Positions 1 through 9,532 of a DNA stretch of 64,000 bases are shown here, piece by piece. The position numbers and the translations under genes were made by a program. This DNA is from Hyphomicrobiales bacterium (GTDB taxonomy: Bacteria > Pseudomonadota > Alphaproteobacteria > Rhizobiales > Beijerinckiaceae): NCBI GenBank assembly GCA_004144595.1, contig SEEM01000011.1, positions 25,508-89,507 of the forward strand, written 5' to 3'. The first letter of the stretch is position 1, and each line of letters opens with the position of its first letter. The notes below the pieces were generated by a model. It was given only the letters and a program-made list of their open reading frames with translations. It searched no databases and was not told where the DNA came from.

Positions 1-1
1 G

Positions 2-274
2 CAGCTCGAGGATCTCGGATACTGCGCCAAGGGCGAGGGAGGCTCCTTCGCCGAAGGCGGCCGCATCGAGCTCGGCGGCGAACTGCCGGTCAACACGCAT
101 GGCGGGCTGCTCTCCTTCGGATCAAGCGGTGGCATCAACCACATCATCGAGGCGGCGCGCCAGATGCGCGGAGAGGGTGGGGACCGGCAGGTTGCCGACG
201 CGAAGCTCGCTCTGGCGACCAATGTCAGCGCCGTCGCCTCGAACCACTCCATCGCCATTCTCGGCCGCGACTAA
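2..274 (+). CDS. Thiolase family protein, C-terminal end (partial)
   Basis: Open from the left edge and ending at TAA 272-274; about 90 residues are visible. The text includes VNTHGGLLSFG, the C-terminal region of SCP-x/acetyl-CoA acetyltransferase-type thiolases, where the conserved His-Gly-Gly lies near the second active-site block. Lipid-transfer-type thiolases of this class are usually encoded directly upstream of a DUF35 Zn-ribbon/OB-fold protein, which is the next gene here (12 bp gap). It probably carries out thiolytic cleavage or condensation of an acyl-CoA in the catabolic pathway of this cluster. Substrate unknown; the N-terminal catalytic Cys lies outside the window. Confidence 0.8.
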   Translation, partial: QLEDLGYCAKGEGGSFAEGGRIELGGELPVNTHGGLLSFGSSGGINHIIEAARQMRGEGGDRQVADAKLALATNVSAVASNHSIAILGRD

Positions 275-285
275 GGAACGACGCA

Positions 286-675
286 ATGTCTCGCCCCCTT
301 CCGACGCCGTCCAAGATTTCGCAGCCCTTCTGGGATTCCTGCAAGGCACAGCACATGGAAATCCAGTGCTGCGATGCCTGCGGAGTCTACGCCTTCTACC
401 CGGTTTACATCTGCCCCGAATGCGCCTCGCGGAAGCTGAGTTGGAAGCCCGTCAGCGGCAAGGGGACCATTCACACCTTCACGGTCGCGGCGAAGTCCAG
501 CTTCGCGATCGAGGGGCCGCTGGTCGTGGCCCTCGTCGAGCTGGAGGAGGGCGCGATGATGGTCTCGAACATCGTCACGAACGCCCCCGAGCGGATCGGC
601 ATCGGCGACCCCGTTCGCCTTTGCTACGAGCCGGTCTCCGAGGAGATCACCCTGCCGATGTTCGAGCCAGCGTGA
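286..675 (+). CDS. Zn-ribbon OB-fold protein (DUF35 family), thiolase partner
   Basis: 129 aa. An N-terminal rubredoxin-like zinc ribbon has C29-x2-C32 and C43-x2-C46, followed by an OB-fold (about 55-125) typical of DUF35 proteins. Such proteins form complexes with thiolase-like enzymes (established for the family, e.g. the acetoacetyl-CoA thiolase/HMG-CoA synthase/DUF35 complex of archaea) and are thought to channel CoA intermediates. The position directly behind the thiolase end supports that role. No catalytic residues are expected. The start is the ATG at 286, shortly after the thiolase stop. Confidence 0.85.
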   Translation: MSRPLPTPSKISQPFWDSCKAQHMEIQCCDACGVYAFYPVYICPECASRKLSWKPVSGKGTIHTFTVAAKSSFAIEGPLVVALVELEEGAMMVSNIVTNAPERIGIGDPVRLCYEPVSEEITLPMFEPA

Positions 676-681
676 CACCAG

Positions 682-1569
682 ATGAAGATTGCCAGCATCG
701 CAACCGCAGCCGGTCCCAGGCCCGCGATCGTCCGCGACGACAGGATCATCCCCGTCGCATCAGGATGGAATGGCCCATCCGGACCGCCTGAATCCGTACT
801 CAATATCATAACCGGCAGCGGCACGATGGAGGCGGTACGCCTGCATGTGGAGACGGCCGACCCCAATCTCTGGCGGCCGCTGCATGAGGCGACGCTGCTC
901 GCCCCAATCCCACGACCCGTCAAGAACGTCTTCTGCGTCGGTCGAAACTATCGCAAGCACATTGAGGAGGGAGCGCGCGCTCGCGGCGTCGAGGCCTCCT
1001 ATCCGACGGTGCCCGAATTCTTCACCAAACCGCCGACCGCGGTGATCGGCCCGGGAGCCGACATCCGCCTGTCGCCGGTGACGTCGAAGCTCGATTACGA
1101 AGTCGAGCTCGCCTTCATCGTCGGGCGTACCGCGCGCGACATCGCGGCAGCCGATGCACTGGATCACATCTTCGGTTTCACCGTGCTCAACGACGTCACC
1201 GCCCGCGATCTGCAGCGAGACCATGGCCAGTGGTTCAAGGGGAAGGCGCTCGACACCTCCTGTCCGATCGGCCCCTGGATCGTCACCAGCGACGAGTTCG
1301 ACCTCGGCGCCGAACATCGCCTTTGGCTGACCGTCAACGGCGAGGAGCGGCAGAACTCCGTCATCGCGGACATGGTCTTCGACTGCGCCCGCATCCTCGA
1401 GAGCCTGTCTGCGGGGATGACCGTCGAAGCCGGCGACATCGTCGCCACCGGCACGCCATCGGGCGTCGGCCTCGGTCTCGAGCCGCAGGTCTGGCTCAAG
1501 GCCGGCGACGAAATCGAGGCCGGCATCACCGGGATCGGAAGCATCAAGAACAGGATCGTGGCGGGCTGA
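682..1569 (+). CDS. Fumarylacetoacetate hydrolase (FAH) family protein
   Basis: 295 aa. N-terminal cap domain, then the FAH fold from about residue 80 (VFCVGRNYRKH). Metal ligands are in the EVELA block (E140, E142) and at D171 in NDVTARD, followed by WFKGKALDTSCP. These match the Mg/Mn site of FAH-superfamily hydrolases, decarboxylases and isomerases acting on 2,4-diketo or 2-hydroxy-dienoate acids. It starts 6 bp after the OB-fold protein, so the two are probably cotranscribed. Exact substrate unknown. With a thiolase and CoA-transferase alongside, a role late in an aromatic or dicarboxylic acid pathway is likely (inference). Confidence 0.85.
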   Translation: MKIASIATAAGPRPAIVRDDRIIPVASGWNGPSGPPESVLNIITGSGTMEAVRLHVETADPNLWRPLHEATLLAPIPRPVKNVFCVGRNYRKHIEEGARARGVEASYPTVPEFFTKPPTAVIGPGADIRLSPVTSKLDYEVELAFIVGRTARDIAAADALDHIFGFTVLNDVTARDLQRDHGQWFKGKALDTSCPIGPWIVTSDEFDLGAEHRLWLTVNGEERQNSVIADMVFDCARILESLSAGMTVEAGDIVATGTPSGVGLGLEPQVWLKAGDEIEAGITGIGSIKNRIVAG

Positions 1570-1616
1570 GGTTCGATCTGCCGCCCGGCCTGTCATCCTA
1601 TGAGGAGACCTGAACC

Positions 1617-2816
1617 ATGAACGCCTTCACCGCCCAGGCGGGCGCGACCATGTTACCGAAGGGAGCTCTGTCTGGCATTCGCGTCGTCGATGTCTCGCGC
1701 GCGCTTGCCGGCCCGTTCTCGACGATGCTGATGGCCGACCTTGGCGCCGACGTCATCAAGCTGGAAATGCCCGGCACCGGCGACGAGTCGCGTTACTGGG
1801 GCCCTCCCTTCGCCACCTACATGTCGTCCAACCGCAACAAGCGCTCGGTCGAAGTCGACCTGCACACAGCCGAAGGCCAGAAGGTCTGCCTCGACCTCAT
1901 CGCCGGCGCCGACATACTGGTCGAGAATTTCCGCCCCGGCACGATGAAGCGGTTCAAGCTGGACTACGACGCCGTCACCAAGGTCAAGCCTGACCTGATC
2001 TATTGCTCGATCAGTGCTTACGGCCAGACCGGGCCGATGTCGCACCGTCCGGGTATCGATCTGATGGTTCAGGCGATCAGCGGCCTGATGTCCCAGACCG
2101 GCGCTCCCGACGGCAAGGGCTACAAGGCCGGCGGCCCCATCGCCGACATCGTCGGCGGCTTTTCAGCGGTCGTTTCGATCATGGCTTCGCTGATGGAGCG
2201 TCGTGAGACCGGCAAGGGGCGCTATATCGACATCGCCATGCTCGACGGCATGATGATGGTGCTGAACCAGCAGATCGTCACCTATACGGCGACCGGAAAG
2301 CCCTATGCCCGGGTCGGCAACGCCCATCCACTGATGGCGCCGTATGAAAGCTTCGAGGCCTCGGACCGCGAATTCGTAGTTGCCGTGACGAACGAGAAGG
2401 CCTGGAAAGCCTTCATCTCGATCCCCGAATTCACCCATCTTGGGGATTGGGCGATCTGCCGGACCCAGGTCGAGCGCAACATCAACCGGGTCGAGATGCT
2501 CAAGGAGATCTACCGCGTCTTCAAGACGAAGCCCGCGAGCTACTGGCTGGCCGAGCTCGATGCGCGCGGCATCGCGTCGGAGCCCATCCTGACGCTTCCC
2601 GAAGTCGTTGCGCATCCGCATGTCCAGCAGCGCGGCTCGCTGATGGAGATCGAGTATCCCCCGGATTCGGGCACCAAGGTCGTCATTCCCGGCATGCCGT
2701 GGAAGGATGTCGCGGCGCCGATGGTCCGCCGCGATCCTCCCGCGCTCGGCCAGCACACCGATGAAGTGCTGGACGAACTCTACGGGAAAGCCCGCCACGC
2801 GGCGGTACAAGACTGA
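1617..2816 (+). CDS. CaiB/BaiF class III CoA-transferase
   Basis: 399 aa, normal for the family. Near the N-terminus VVDVSRALAGPF and LADLGADVIKLE are the CoA-transferase III signature; VENFRPGTMKR follows at about 103. The likely catalytic Asp, which forms the acyl-aspartyl anhydride, is D177 in PIADIVGG. GGAG-type ribosome site GGAG lies 9 nt before the ATG. The enzyme moves CoA between carboxylic acids, activating the substrate imported or produced by neighbouring proteins. Clustered with thiolase, FAH and TctAB genes, suggesting uptake and CoA activation of one organic acid. The acid cannot be named from sequence. Confidence 0.9.
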   Translation: MNAFTAQAGATMLPKGALSGIRVVDVSRALAGPFSTMLMADLGADVIKLEMPGTGDESRYWGPPFATYMSSNRNKRSVEVDLHTAEGQKVCLDLIAGADILVENFRPGTMKRFKLDYDAVTKVKPDLIYCSISAYGQTGPMSHRPGIDLMVQAISGLMSQTGAPDGKGYKAGGPIADIVGGFSAVVSIMASLMERRETGKGRYIDIAMLDGMMMVLNQQIVTYTATGKPYARVGNAHPLMAPYESFEASDREFVVAVTNEKAWKAFISIPEFTHLGDWAICRTQVERNINRVEMLKEIYRVFKTKPASYWLAELDARGIASEPILTLPEVVAHPHVQQRGSLMEIEYPPDSGTKVVIPGMPWKDVAAPMVRRDPPALGQHTDEVLDELYGKARHAAVQD

Positions 2817-2869
2817 AGCCCTCATGGCTTTCGCAGGGCCGAGACGGGACGGAAACCGGAGGTTTGCCC

Positions 2870-3331
2870 ATGACCTGGAATCGAGACGACCTTGCCGCCG
2901 GCTTGGCCTTCCTTGGCATTGGGCTGTTCTTCGCAGCCAACACATTGCTGTTCCTGCCGGTGGGCACGACGGCCGAGATGGGCCCCGGCTTCTTTCCCCT
3001 CGCGCTGTGCATCCTCCTCGGGCTGCTGGGCGCGGCGATCCTCCTCAAGGCGCGCCGGCCCACGACCGAGCCTGAGGAGCGCCCGGCGATCAATCTGCGG
3101 GCCGTCTGCTTCATCACGGCGGCGCCGGTGGCTTTCGGGCTGGCGCTGCGCGACCTCGGGCTGGTGCCGGCACTCGTGATCAGCACCGGCGCCGCGCTGG
3201 CGGCGAGCCGGGTCATCGGACTGCGGCGCGGCGTGACGATCGTCGCGGGCATGACCGTCTTCTGCGTCGCCGTCTTCTATTACGGGCTGCGCGTGCCGGT
3301 CGAGCTTTTCAATCTCGACGTCTTCAATTGA
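2870..3331 (+). CDS. tctB: Tripartite tricarboxylate transporter, small membrane subunit TctB
   Basis: 153 aa with four hydrophobic helices (LAFLGIGLFFAANTLLFL, FFPLALCILLGLLG, AVCFITAAPVAFGLAL and a C-terminal pair), the TctB/DUF1468 layout. GGAGG at 2858-2862 is 7 nt before ATG 2870 and decides the start; an in-frame TTG six bases upstream is too close to the site. TctB is the 4-TM partner of TctA in secondary transporters that take their substrate from a periplasmic TctC binding protein. No TctC gene is visible, so it is either upstream of the window or elsewhere. Confidence 0.88.
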   Translation: MTWNRDDLAAGLAFLGIGLFFAANTLLFLPVGTTAEMGPGFFPLALCILLGLLGAAILLKARRPTTEPEERPAINLRAVCFITAAPVAFGLALRDLGLVPALVISTGAALAASRVIGLRRGVTIVAGMTVFCVAVFYYGLRVPVELFNLDVFN

Positions 3332-3346
3332 AGGACGAGTGTTGCC

Positions 3347-4855
3347 GTGGATATGCTGAACGGAATCCTTCTTGGCTTTGCACAGGCGGCGACGCCGACC
3401 GCGTTGTTGTTTTGCCTGCTGGGCGTGCTGCTGGGAACGCTGGTCGGTGTTCTGCCCGGCGTCGGCCCCAGCGCGACCATCGCCATGCTGCTGCCGATCA
3501 CACTCGGGCTCTCCCCCCTGACCGCGCTCATCATGCTGGCCGGCATCTATTACGGCGCCCAGTATGGCGGATCGACCACGGCCATCCTGGTGAACATCCC
3601 CGGAGAGCCCTCATCCGCGGTCACGGCGATCGACGGATACCAGATGGCGCGGCAGGGGCGGGCGGGAGCCGCTCTGTCCATCTCGGCCGTTGGCTCTTTC
3701 GTCGCCGGTACGATCTCGACGCTGGTGATCGCAGTCGCCTCTCCGGCTCTCAGCCAACTGGCGCTTCGGTTCGGTGCACCGGAATATTTCGCGTTGACGC
3801 TGCTTGGAATCGTCCTGATCATCGTCCTGTCGCATGGCTCGCTCCTGAAGGGGTTGGCCATGGCGACCTTCGGACTGCTGCTCGGCCAGGTCGGGACGGA
3901 CGTCTTCACCTCCGCGACGCGCTTTACCTTCGGCATCGACGAACTGCGCAGCGGGATCGGCTTCATCGCCGTGTCCGTCGGGGTCTTCGGCATCGCCGAA
4001 ATCCTTCGTAATCTCGAAACCGACGATGGCGCGCCGCCTAAGCTGCACAAGATCGATCGCCTCATGCCCACGCGAGCCGATATCGCGCGAAGCACCGGGC
4101 CTGTCTTGCGCGGCACCGTGCTCGGTTCGGTTCTCGGCGTGCTCCCGGGAGGCGGGGCGTTTCTATCGTCCTTCGCCTCTTACGCGATCGAGAAGCGCCT
4201 TTCGCGCCATCCCGAGGAATTCGGGAAGGGAGCGGTCGAAGGCGTGGCGGGGCCGGAAAGCGCCAACAACGCCGGAGCGCAGACCTCCTTCATTCCGATG
4301 CTGACGCTGGGCATTCCGTCGAACGCCGTGATGGCGCTGATGCTTGGCGCAATGGTCGTTCAGGGCATCCAGCCCGGGCCCCGTGTGATCGTCACCCAGC
4401 CCGAGTTGTTCTGGGGCCTGATCGCTTCGATGTGGATCGGCAACGTCATGCTGGTCGTGCTCAACCTTCCTATGGTCGGACTTTGGGTCAAACTGCTGCA
4501 GGTTCCCTACTCGGTGCTCTTTCCCGGCATCCTGGCATTCTCCTGCATCGGCGCCTTCAGCGCCAACGGCAACACGCTGGACATCTACCTGCTGTCGATC
4601 GCGGGTCTGGGCGGCTACCTGCTGTCGCGCGTCGGCTGCGATCCCGCGCCCTTCCTGCTCGGGTTCGTTCTGGGGCCGATGGTGGAGGAGCATTTCCGGC
4701 GCGCCATGTTGATCTCCGAAGGCAACCCGCTCGTCTTCTTCGAGCGACCGATCAGCGCCGCATTGATGATCTGCGTTGCGATCGTCGCGACGCTGACCTT
4801 CGTCCCGTCCTTGCTGAACGCGCGCAAGGCGGTGTTCACCAGCGCCGAGGATTAG
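3347..4855 (+). CDS. tctA: Tripartite tricarboxylate transporter permease TctA
   Basis: 502 aa, the standard TctA length. Many transmembrane helices; conserved [19 protein letters not shown] near residue 40, [20 protein letters not shown] near 75, and the repeated [13 protein letters not shown] and [19 protein letters not shown] blocks in the second half, a pseudo-repeat typical of the family. It forms the channel of a sodium- or proton-coupled carboxylate importer with TctB, which ends 15 bp upstream. The start is a GTG at 3347; ATG 3353 is the alternative. The neighbouring CoA-transferase suggests the imported acid is activated to a CoA ester. Confidence 0.92.
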   Translation: MDMLNGILLGFAQAATPTALLFCLLGVLLGTLVGVLPGVGPSATIAMLLPITLGLSPLTALIMLAGIYYGAQYGGSTTAILVNIPGEPSSAVTAIDGYQMARQGRAGAALSISAVGSFVAGTISTLVIAVASPALSQLALRFGAPEYFALTLLGIVLIIVLSHGSLLKGLAMATFGLLLGQVGTDVFTSATRFTFGIDELRSGIGFIAVSVGVFGIAEILRNLETDDGAPPKLHKIDRLMPTRADIARSTGPVLRGTVLGSVLGVLPGGGAFLSSFASYAIEKRLSRHPEEFGKGAVEGVAGPESANNAGAQTSFIPMLTLGIPSNAVMALMLGAMVVQGIQPGPRVIVTQPELFWGLIASMWIGNVMLVVLNLPMVGLWVKLLQVPYSVLFPGILAFSCIGAFSANGNTLDIYLLSIAGLGGYLLSRVGCDPAPFLLGFVLGPMVEEHFRRAMLISEGNPLVFFERPISAALMICVAIVATLTFVPSLLNARKAVFTSAED

Positions 4856-4899
4856 AGGACCGCCCCGAGCAGTCGGCTCGGTGCCGGGAGCAGCCAATC

Positions 4900-5562
4900 G
4901 TGCAGATGGAGCCAGACCCCGCGATGCGACGTATAACGCTTTCATTCGACAACGGGCCGCATCCCGAGGTCACACCTTTCGTTCTCGACATCCTCGCCCG
5001 GCACGGCATCGCGACGACCTTCTTCATCGTCGGCGACAAGCTGGCGGGAGCGCGCGCGGCAAGCGAGCGCGCGCATGCCGAGGGTCACTGGATCGGGAAC
5101 CACACCTGGAGCCACTCGCAGCCCTTTCGCGAGCGCGGAGACGTCGATTTCGTCCATTCGGAGATCGATCGCACACAGGCCGCGCTTGGTACGCTCGCAC
5201 ATCCCGACAAGTTCTTCCGACCCTTCGGCGGACAGGGGCGGCTCGATGGAGCGCTGAACGGCTGCGCGGCTGAGCATCTGCAAAAGGGCGGCTTTACCTG
5301 CGTGCTCTGGAACGCCGTGCCCGGTGACTGGAAGGACCATGACGGTTGGCCCGATGTCGCCCTTAGCCAAATCCAGAACCTAGATTGGCCGCTCCTGGTC
5401 CTGCACGACATCAATCTGGCCGCCATGCGCCACCTCGACCGTTTCGTGGGCACATTGCGCGATCGCGATTTTGCTTTCGAGCAGGCCTTCCCGCCAAGCT
5501 GCCTGGCTATCGAGCGCGGGAGTCCAGCCGTTGTTCTCAGGGATGGCGTCGTCGCAAACTAG
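4900..5562 (+). CDS. NodB-like polysaccharide deacetylase family protein
   Basis: About 220 aa. The NodB motif 1 reads LSFDNGPHP, so the second Asp of the usual FDDGP metal/catalytic pair is Asn. Motif 2 is complete (GNHTWSHS, H-x3-H), as is RPFGGQG. GGGAG at 4886-4890 is 9 nt before GTG 4900, the chosen start; ATGs at 4906 and 4924 are alternatives. Members act on N-acetylated sugars, or in related branches on cyclic amides. The D-to-N change at a metal ligand makes the activity uncertain. It follows tctA by 44 bp and may belong to the same transcript. No signal peptide, so cytoplasmic. Confidence 0.75.
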   Translation: MQMEPDPAMRRITLSFDNGPHPEVTPFVLDILARHGIATTFFIVGDKLAGARAASERAHAEGHWIGNHTWSHSQPFRERGDVDFVHSEIDRTQAALGTLAHPDKFFRPFGGQGRLDGALNGCAAEHLQKGGFTCVLWNAVPGDWKDHDGWPDVALSQIQNLDWPLLVLHDINLAAMRHLDRFVGTLRDRDFAFEQAFPPSCLAIERGSPAVVLRDGVVAN

Positions 5563-5748
5563 GCTGATCGATCTTTCTGGCTGCACCGCACATCGCGGCA
5601 GTCGACGTCGCTCAAGAAGCAGATGCCCCGCCGGCCCTACTCGCGTTACACCCGGTTCGATCGATCCGGTCCGCTGGCCGGCCGACCGCGCATCACGGCT
5701 GATGCCAGGATCGCTCTTCCCGATCGGAGGACGAGGGTGGCGGCCGCT

Positions 5749-6978
5749 CTAGGGCGTCGTTTCGCTGGCAGATGCGGCGCGCGCACGCCGTCTCCTGCGC
5801 TCGCGGACATGGCTCGCGGCCTGCAGCGCGGCGGCAGCGGCGCCAAGAGCGACTCCGAGCGCCACGACGCCGGACCATCCGGCCGTCTGCCAGGCGTAGG
5901 TCCCGGTCGCCGAACCGAAGGCGCCGCCGAGGAACATCGCGCCCATCAGGATGGTGTTCAGGCGGGCCCGGGCTTCCGGACGCAGCGCAAAGACGATGTG
6001 CTGGTTCGAGACCAGCGCCGATTGCATGCCAAAATCGAGCAGCACGACGCCAAGGACGAGTCCAGCGAGAGACGTCCATAGTCCGAAGACCAGCCATGAC
6101 GACAAGGTCACGATGGCGCCCAGCGCAACCACGGGAGCGGCCCCCTTGGAATCCGCGACGCGGCCGGCAAGCGGTGCCGCGAGGATTCCGACCGCGCCGA
6201 CGATGCCGAAAAGTCCTGCCACATCGGCGCCGAGGCCGAAGGGCGGCGCCTGCAGGCGGAATGCGAGAACGGTCCAGAAGACAGTGAAGGCGGCAAAAAG
6301 CAGGGCCTGGGTGAGTGCAGCCAGCCGCAAGGCAGGGAATTCCCGCCACAGGTGCAGCATCGAATGCAGCAGGCGGCCATAGCCGAGCTGGGAATCCGGC
6401 CTGCTCTGCGGGAGCTTCAGCATCATCAGGGCGCCCGCACCCAGCGCCATCGGCACGCCGAGCCAGAACATCTCGCGCCAGCCGCCAAGCGTCGCGACGA
6501 AGCCGGCCAGCGTACGGCTGAGCAGGATGCCGGTCAGGATTCCCGCCAGGATCGTGCCGACCGTGGCGCCGCGCCGCTCCGACGCGGAGAGATGGGCAGC
6601 CAACGGCACGATCTGCTGCGCGACCGTTGCAGCCAGGCCGACGAGAAGCGAGGCGAGCACCAGCAGGGCCGCGCCCGGTGCCAGAGCCGCGAGAACGAGC
6701 GCCACGGCCAGGACCCCGAACTGGATGACGATGAGACGCCTGCGTTCGACGATGTCGCCGAGCGGCACCAGCAGGAAAAGCCCTGCGGCGTATCCGAGCT
6801 GCGTCGCGGTCGGGATGAGCCCCGACAGGGTGCCGGGCAGGTCCGCCTCGATCAGCCCGAGCATGGGCTGGTTGTAGTAAATGTTGGCGACCGCGACGCC
6901 CGCTGCGGCCGACATTGCATAAATTGGCGTGCTGCCGATGCGTGGCCGGCTTGCTTCCGGCTTGACGGGCCTGTCCAT
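5749..6978 (-). CDS. MFS transporter, probable exporter
   Basis: 409 aa with 12 predicted membrane helices. Residues YYNQPMLG in helix 1, GDIVERRR in the loop after helix 2, and an amphipathic Arg-rich C-terminus are typical of the AraJ/YnfM-like drug-resistance MFS branch (established family features). Convergent with the deacetylase gene 186 bp away, in which I see no further gene. It is transcribed alone; the upstream gap (6979-7317) should hold its promoter and contains an inverted repeat (7046-7076). Substrate unknown. Confidence 0.85.
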   Translation of the reverse strand: MDRPVKPEASRPRIGSTPIYAMSAAAGVAVANIYYNQPMLGLIEADLPGTLSGLIPTATQLGYAAGLFLLVPLGDIVERRRLIVIQFGVLAVALVLAALAPGAALLVLASLLVGLAATVAQQIVPLAAHLSASERRGATVGTILAGILTGILLSRTLAGFVATLGGWREMFWLGVPMALGAGALMMLKLPQSRPDSQLGYGRLLHSMLHLWREFPALRLAALTQALLFAAFTVFWTVLAFRLQAPPFGLGADVAGLFGIVGAVGILAAPLAGRVADSKGAAPVVALGAIVTLSSWLVFGLWTSLAGLVLGVVLLDFGMQSALVSNQHIVFALRPEARARLNTILMGAMFLGGAFGSATGTYAWQTAGWSGVVALGVALGAAAAALQAASHVRERRRRRARAASASETTP

Positions 6979-7045
6979 GGTCTATGCTCCGCTGGCGGGC
7001 CGGCCGGCTCTGGTTGGCGGTCGATCCGAATCTGGTGGCTTCGAA

Positions 7046-7076
7046 GCTACAGGCAGGCGCTCGCGCATTCTGTAGC
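7046..7076. promoter_or_regulatory. Inverted repeat upstream of MFS gene, possible operator
   Basis: GCTACAG (7046-7052) and CTGTAGC (7070-7076) are exact inverted 7-mers separated by 17 bp, 68 bp upstream of the MFS start codon. A regulator dimer site is plausible, but no regulator gene adjoins. Confidence 0.3.
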
Positions 7077-7263
7077 GCTTGCGGATATCCGGCTCACACC
7101 TGCGTATGATTGCCGGAGCGGCCCACCGCATTGTCTCAATGAATGGCGGCCCTGTGGCGGAGCGTTCAGGGCTCCCGTAACTCAACGGGGAGATCGCGCT
7201 CCTTCCGGCCTTCCCTCTGATCGGCTCGCGGCGTTCTCGACCTGCGGCTGCGGTCAAACGAAA

Positions 7264-7290
7264 GGGAGGGCGGAGATGCTCCGCCCTCCC
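7264..7290 (-). terminator. Intrinsic terminator after the alpha/beta hydrolase
   Basis: Perfect 12-bp stem GGGAGGGCGGAG / CTCCGCCCTCCC with a 3-nt loop, 27 bp past the hydrolase stop. On the minus strand it is followed by TTTCGTTT. On the plus strand there is no T-run, so termination is directed at the minus-strand transcript. Confidence 0.85.
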
Positions 7291-7317
7291 TCTATCGATC
7301 TCGCGCGTGGTTGCGCG

Positions 7318-8298
7318 TCAGCCCTTCACGAAGGCCAGCAGATCCGGGTTGATGACGTCGGCATGGGTGGTCAGCATGCCGTGCGGGAAGCCCGGGTAGA
7401 GCTTGAGCGTGCCGTGCTTGAGCAGTTTGACCGAGAGCACGCCGGCATCCTGATAGGGAACGATCTGATCGTCTTCTCCGTGAAGAACCAGGGTCGGCAC
7501 GGTGATCGCCTTCAGATCCTCGGTCTGGTCCGTTTCGGAGAAGGCCTTGATGCCTTCGTAATGGGCCAGGGCGCCGCCGATCATGCCCTGACGCCACCAG
7601 TTCTGAATGACGCCCTGCGAAATCTTCGCACCCTCGCGGTTGAAACCGTAGAATGGCCCGGTCGGTAGGTCGAGGAAGAACTGTGCGCGGTTGTCGGCGA
7701 GCGCCTTGCGCAGCCCGTCGAAGACCTCGATCGGCAGACCGCCGGGATTGGCTGCGGTCTTCAGCATCAGCGGCGGCACGGCGCTGACCAGCACGGCCTT
7801 GGCGACGCGGCCCGCGGGCTGGCCGAACTTCGCGACATAGCGGGCGACCTCGCCGCCACCGGTCGAGTGCCCGATATGGACGGCGTTCTTGAGGTCGAGA
7901 TGCTCGACGACGGCGAAGGCGTCGGCGGCGTAGTGATCCATGTCGTTGCCGGTGTCGACCTGCGACGAACGGCCATGGCCGCGGCGGTCATGGGCCACGA
8001 CGCGGTAGCCGTTCGCGAGGAAGAACAGCATCTGCGTATCCCAGTCGTCGGAAGATAGCGGCCAGCCGTGATGAAACATGACCGGCTGGGCGCTTTTGGG
8101 GCCCCAGTCCTTGTAGAAGATCTCGACGCCGTCCTTGGTCTTGACGTAACCGCTGCTCATGGTCGTGGCTCCTGTCGGGTTGATACTGGCTGGTGAAGGT
8201 TGTGCGGGTGCTGCCTCAGGGATCAGGCTCGCTGCAGAAGCGGCTGCCATGCCGGCCATCGCAGCTCGCCGGGTGAGGATGAAACGAGCGTCGGACAT
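7318..8298 (-). CDS. Exported alpha/beta hydrolase, non-heme chloroperoxidase/esterase type
   Basis: 326 aa. The N-terminus ([23 protein letters not shown]) has a twin Arg followed by a hydrophobic stretch and an Ala-rich cleavage region, a probable Tat or Sec signal. The mature part has the oxyanion region [20 protein letters not shown] and the nucleophile elbow GHSTGGGE, as in cofactor-free haloperoxidases/arylesterases. The acid HGEDDQIVP and the C-terminal His (FPHGM) complete the triad. The start at 8298 has GGAG 8 nt upstream; an upstream in-frame ATG has no better site. Natural substrate unknown; haloperoxidase activity in this family is often a side reaction of esterases. Confidence 0.88.
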   Translation of the reverse strand: MSDARFILTRRAAMAGMAAASAASLIPEAAPAQPSPASINPTGATTMSSGYVKTKDGVEIFYKDWGPKSAQPVMFHHGWPLSSDDWDTQMLFFLANGYRVVAHDRRGHGRSSQVDTGNDMDHYAADAFAVVEHLDLKNAVHIGHSTGGGEVARYVAKFGQPAGRVAKAVLVSAVPPLMLKTAANPGGLPIEVFDGLRKALADNRAQFFLDLPTGPFYGFNREGAKISQGVIQNWWRQGMIGGALAHYEGIKAFSETDQTEDLKAITVPTLVLHGEDDQIVPYQDAGVLSVKLLKHGTLKLYPGFPHGMLTTHADVINPDLLAFVKG

Positions 8299-8374
8299 GG
8301 CCTTGTCTCCGCATTGGGTAGCTGACAAAGGCAGGTTAGGCGGGGGCAGCCGGGGCTGAAATCCTACGCTTGGA

Positions 8375-8785
8375 TCAGCGCCTCATACGAAGGTGTGGGG
8401 TTGCGCTGCTCAGCCGGCGATGCGCCAGCACCGCGGCCAGGTGATGCGCGATTATGTCGGGTTCGGCGGGCTTGTCGAGGAAAGCGCAAGCGCCCGCGGC
8501 CATGACCCGCTCGCGCGTGGCAGTTGTCGGAAAGGCCGTCATGAAGATCATCGGAAAGCTCCGTCCGGTCGCTATCAGTTCGGCCTGGAGCTGGTCTCCG
8601 GTCATCTCGGGCATCTGGATATCGGAGATCATGCAGTCGGGAGCGCCCGTCTCGCAATCTGCGAGGAATTCCTGCGCCGAGCCGTAGCTGCGGGCCTCGT
8701 AGCCCAGCGAGCGGATCAGGCTGGCCAGCGAATTGCGAACGCCGTCGTCGTCATCGACGATCGCGACTGTCGGTATGTGATGCAT
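8375..8785 (-). CDS. Single-domain response regulator (receiver only)
   Basis: 136 aa holding just a receiver domain. The acidic pocket is DDDD near residues 11-14, the phospho-acceptor D55 is in MISDIQMP, the switch Thr is in MTAFP and K105 in FLDKP. There is no output domain, so it may act as a phosphate sink or by protein contact, as CheY-like FixJ-family receivers do. It lies 63 bp downstream of the FixJ-type regulator on the same strand and is probably part of the same phosphorelay. The ATG at 8785 is chosen; a GTG 30 bp upstream is possible. Confidence 0.85.
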   Translation of the reverse strand: MHHIPTVAIVDDDDGVRNSLASLIRSLGYEARSYGSAQEFLADCETGAPDCMISDIQMPEMTGDQLQAELIATGRSFPMIFMTAFPTTATRERVMAAGACAFLDKPAEPDIIAHHLAAVLAHRRLSSATPHLRMRR

Positions 8786-8848
8786 GTCCACGCTTCTTGG
8801 TGCCGATGGTCGCACAAAAGGGGGACTCCGGTGCGCGGCCTGGCTTGG

Positions 8849-9532
8849 TTATGAAGGATCGCGCAGGGCGCGGCCATCATACGCAGGTTTGCCCCCCAGG
8901 GCCTCGGCCGCGCGGACGAGGTCAGCCAGCGTGCGCACACCCATCTTTCGCATGACGTTGCCGCGATGAATTTTCACCGTGATCTCGCTGAGCCCGAGGA
9001 CGCCGGCGACCTGCTTGTTCATCAGCCCGGCGACGACATGCGTCATCACCTCGCGCTCCCTCGCAGTCAGCGTCGCATAGGCCGCACGCTGCTCGTCCAG
9101 CGCCGCAGTCGCGCTGCGCCGCTGCCGGTCGCGCTCGATCGCGGACGTCACCGCATCGAGCATTTCCTGATCGCGGAAAGGCTTTGACAGGAAATCGACC
9201 GCACCTGCCTTCATCGCCCGCACGGTCATCGGTATGTCGCCATGGCCGGTCATGAACACGATCGGCAGCGCGATCCCCTGCCGGGCCAGCTGGTCCTGGA
9301 AGTCGAGGCCGCTGATGCCGGGCAGGCGCACGTCGAGGATCATGCAGCCCGGCACGTCGGGCAAGGTGCCCTGCAGCAGCTCCGCCGGCGCGCCGAAGAG
9401 CCGCGTCGCCAGCCCCACCGACCGGATCAGGCTGTCGAGGGATTCACGCACTGCCGGATCGTCGTCCAAGATCAAGACGAGTGGCGGGCCCGGAGAGGCC
9501 GGGACTGGCTTGACGGAGGTCTGCCTGATCAT
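8849..9532 (-). CDS. FixJ/NarL-type two-component response regulator
   Basis: 227 aa. Receiver domain (about 17-130) with DDD at 23-25, phospho-acceptor D67 in MILDVRLPG and K117 in FLSKPFR. LuxR-type HTH (about 150-210) contains LTAREREVM and the recognition helix SEITVKIHRGNVMRKM. The ATG overlaps the stop of the sensor kinase gene (ATGA), so the pair is translationally coupled and very probably cognate. Layout and sequence resemble FixJ, TodT/StyR and NodW-type regulators. Likely targets are the divergent dps-led operon and possibly the adjacent hydrolase (inference from position). Confidence 0.92.
   Translation of the reverse strand: MIRQTSVKPVPASPGPPLVLILDDDPAVRESLDSLIRSVGLATRLFGAPAELLQGTLPDVPGCMILDVRLPGISGLDFQDQLARQGIALPIVFMTGHGDIPMTVRAMKAGAVDFLSKPFRDQEMLDAVTSAIERDRQRRSATAALDEQRAAYATLTAREREVMTHVVAGLMNKQVAGVLGLSEITVKIHRGNVMRKMGVRTLADLVRAAEALGGKPAYDGRALRDPS

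Larger units (their letters stand above)
6979..7317. other. Intergenic region, 339 bp
   Basis: No convincing gene. One side holds the presumed promoter of the MFS gene (minus strand), including the 7-bp inverted repeat GCTACAG/CTGTAGC. The other side holds the strong terminator of the alpha/beta hydrolase (7264-7290). An open minus-strand frame of about 90 codons here lacks a ribosome site and any recognisable motif. Confidence 0.6.

Noticed and set aside
6982..7257. Possible 91-codon minus-strand gene upstream of the MFS gene.
   Set aside because: No ribosome site, no motif, and it overlaps the presumed MFS promoter.
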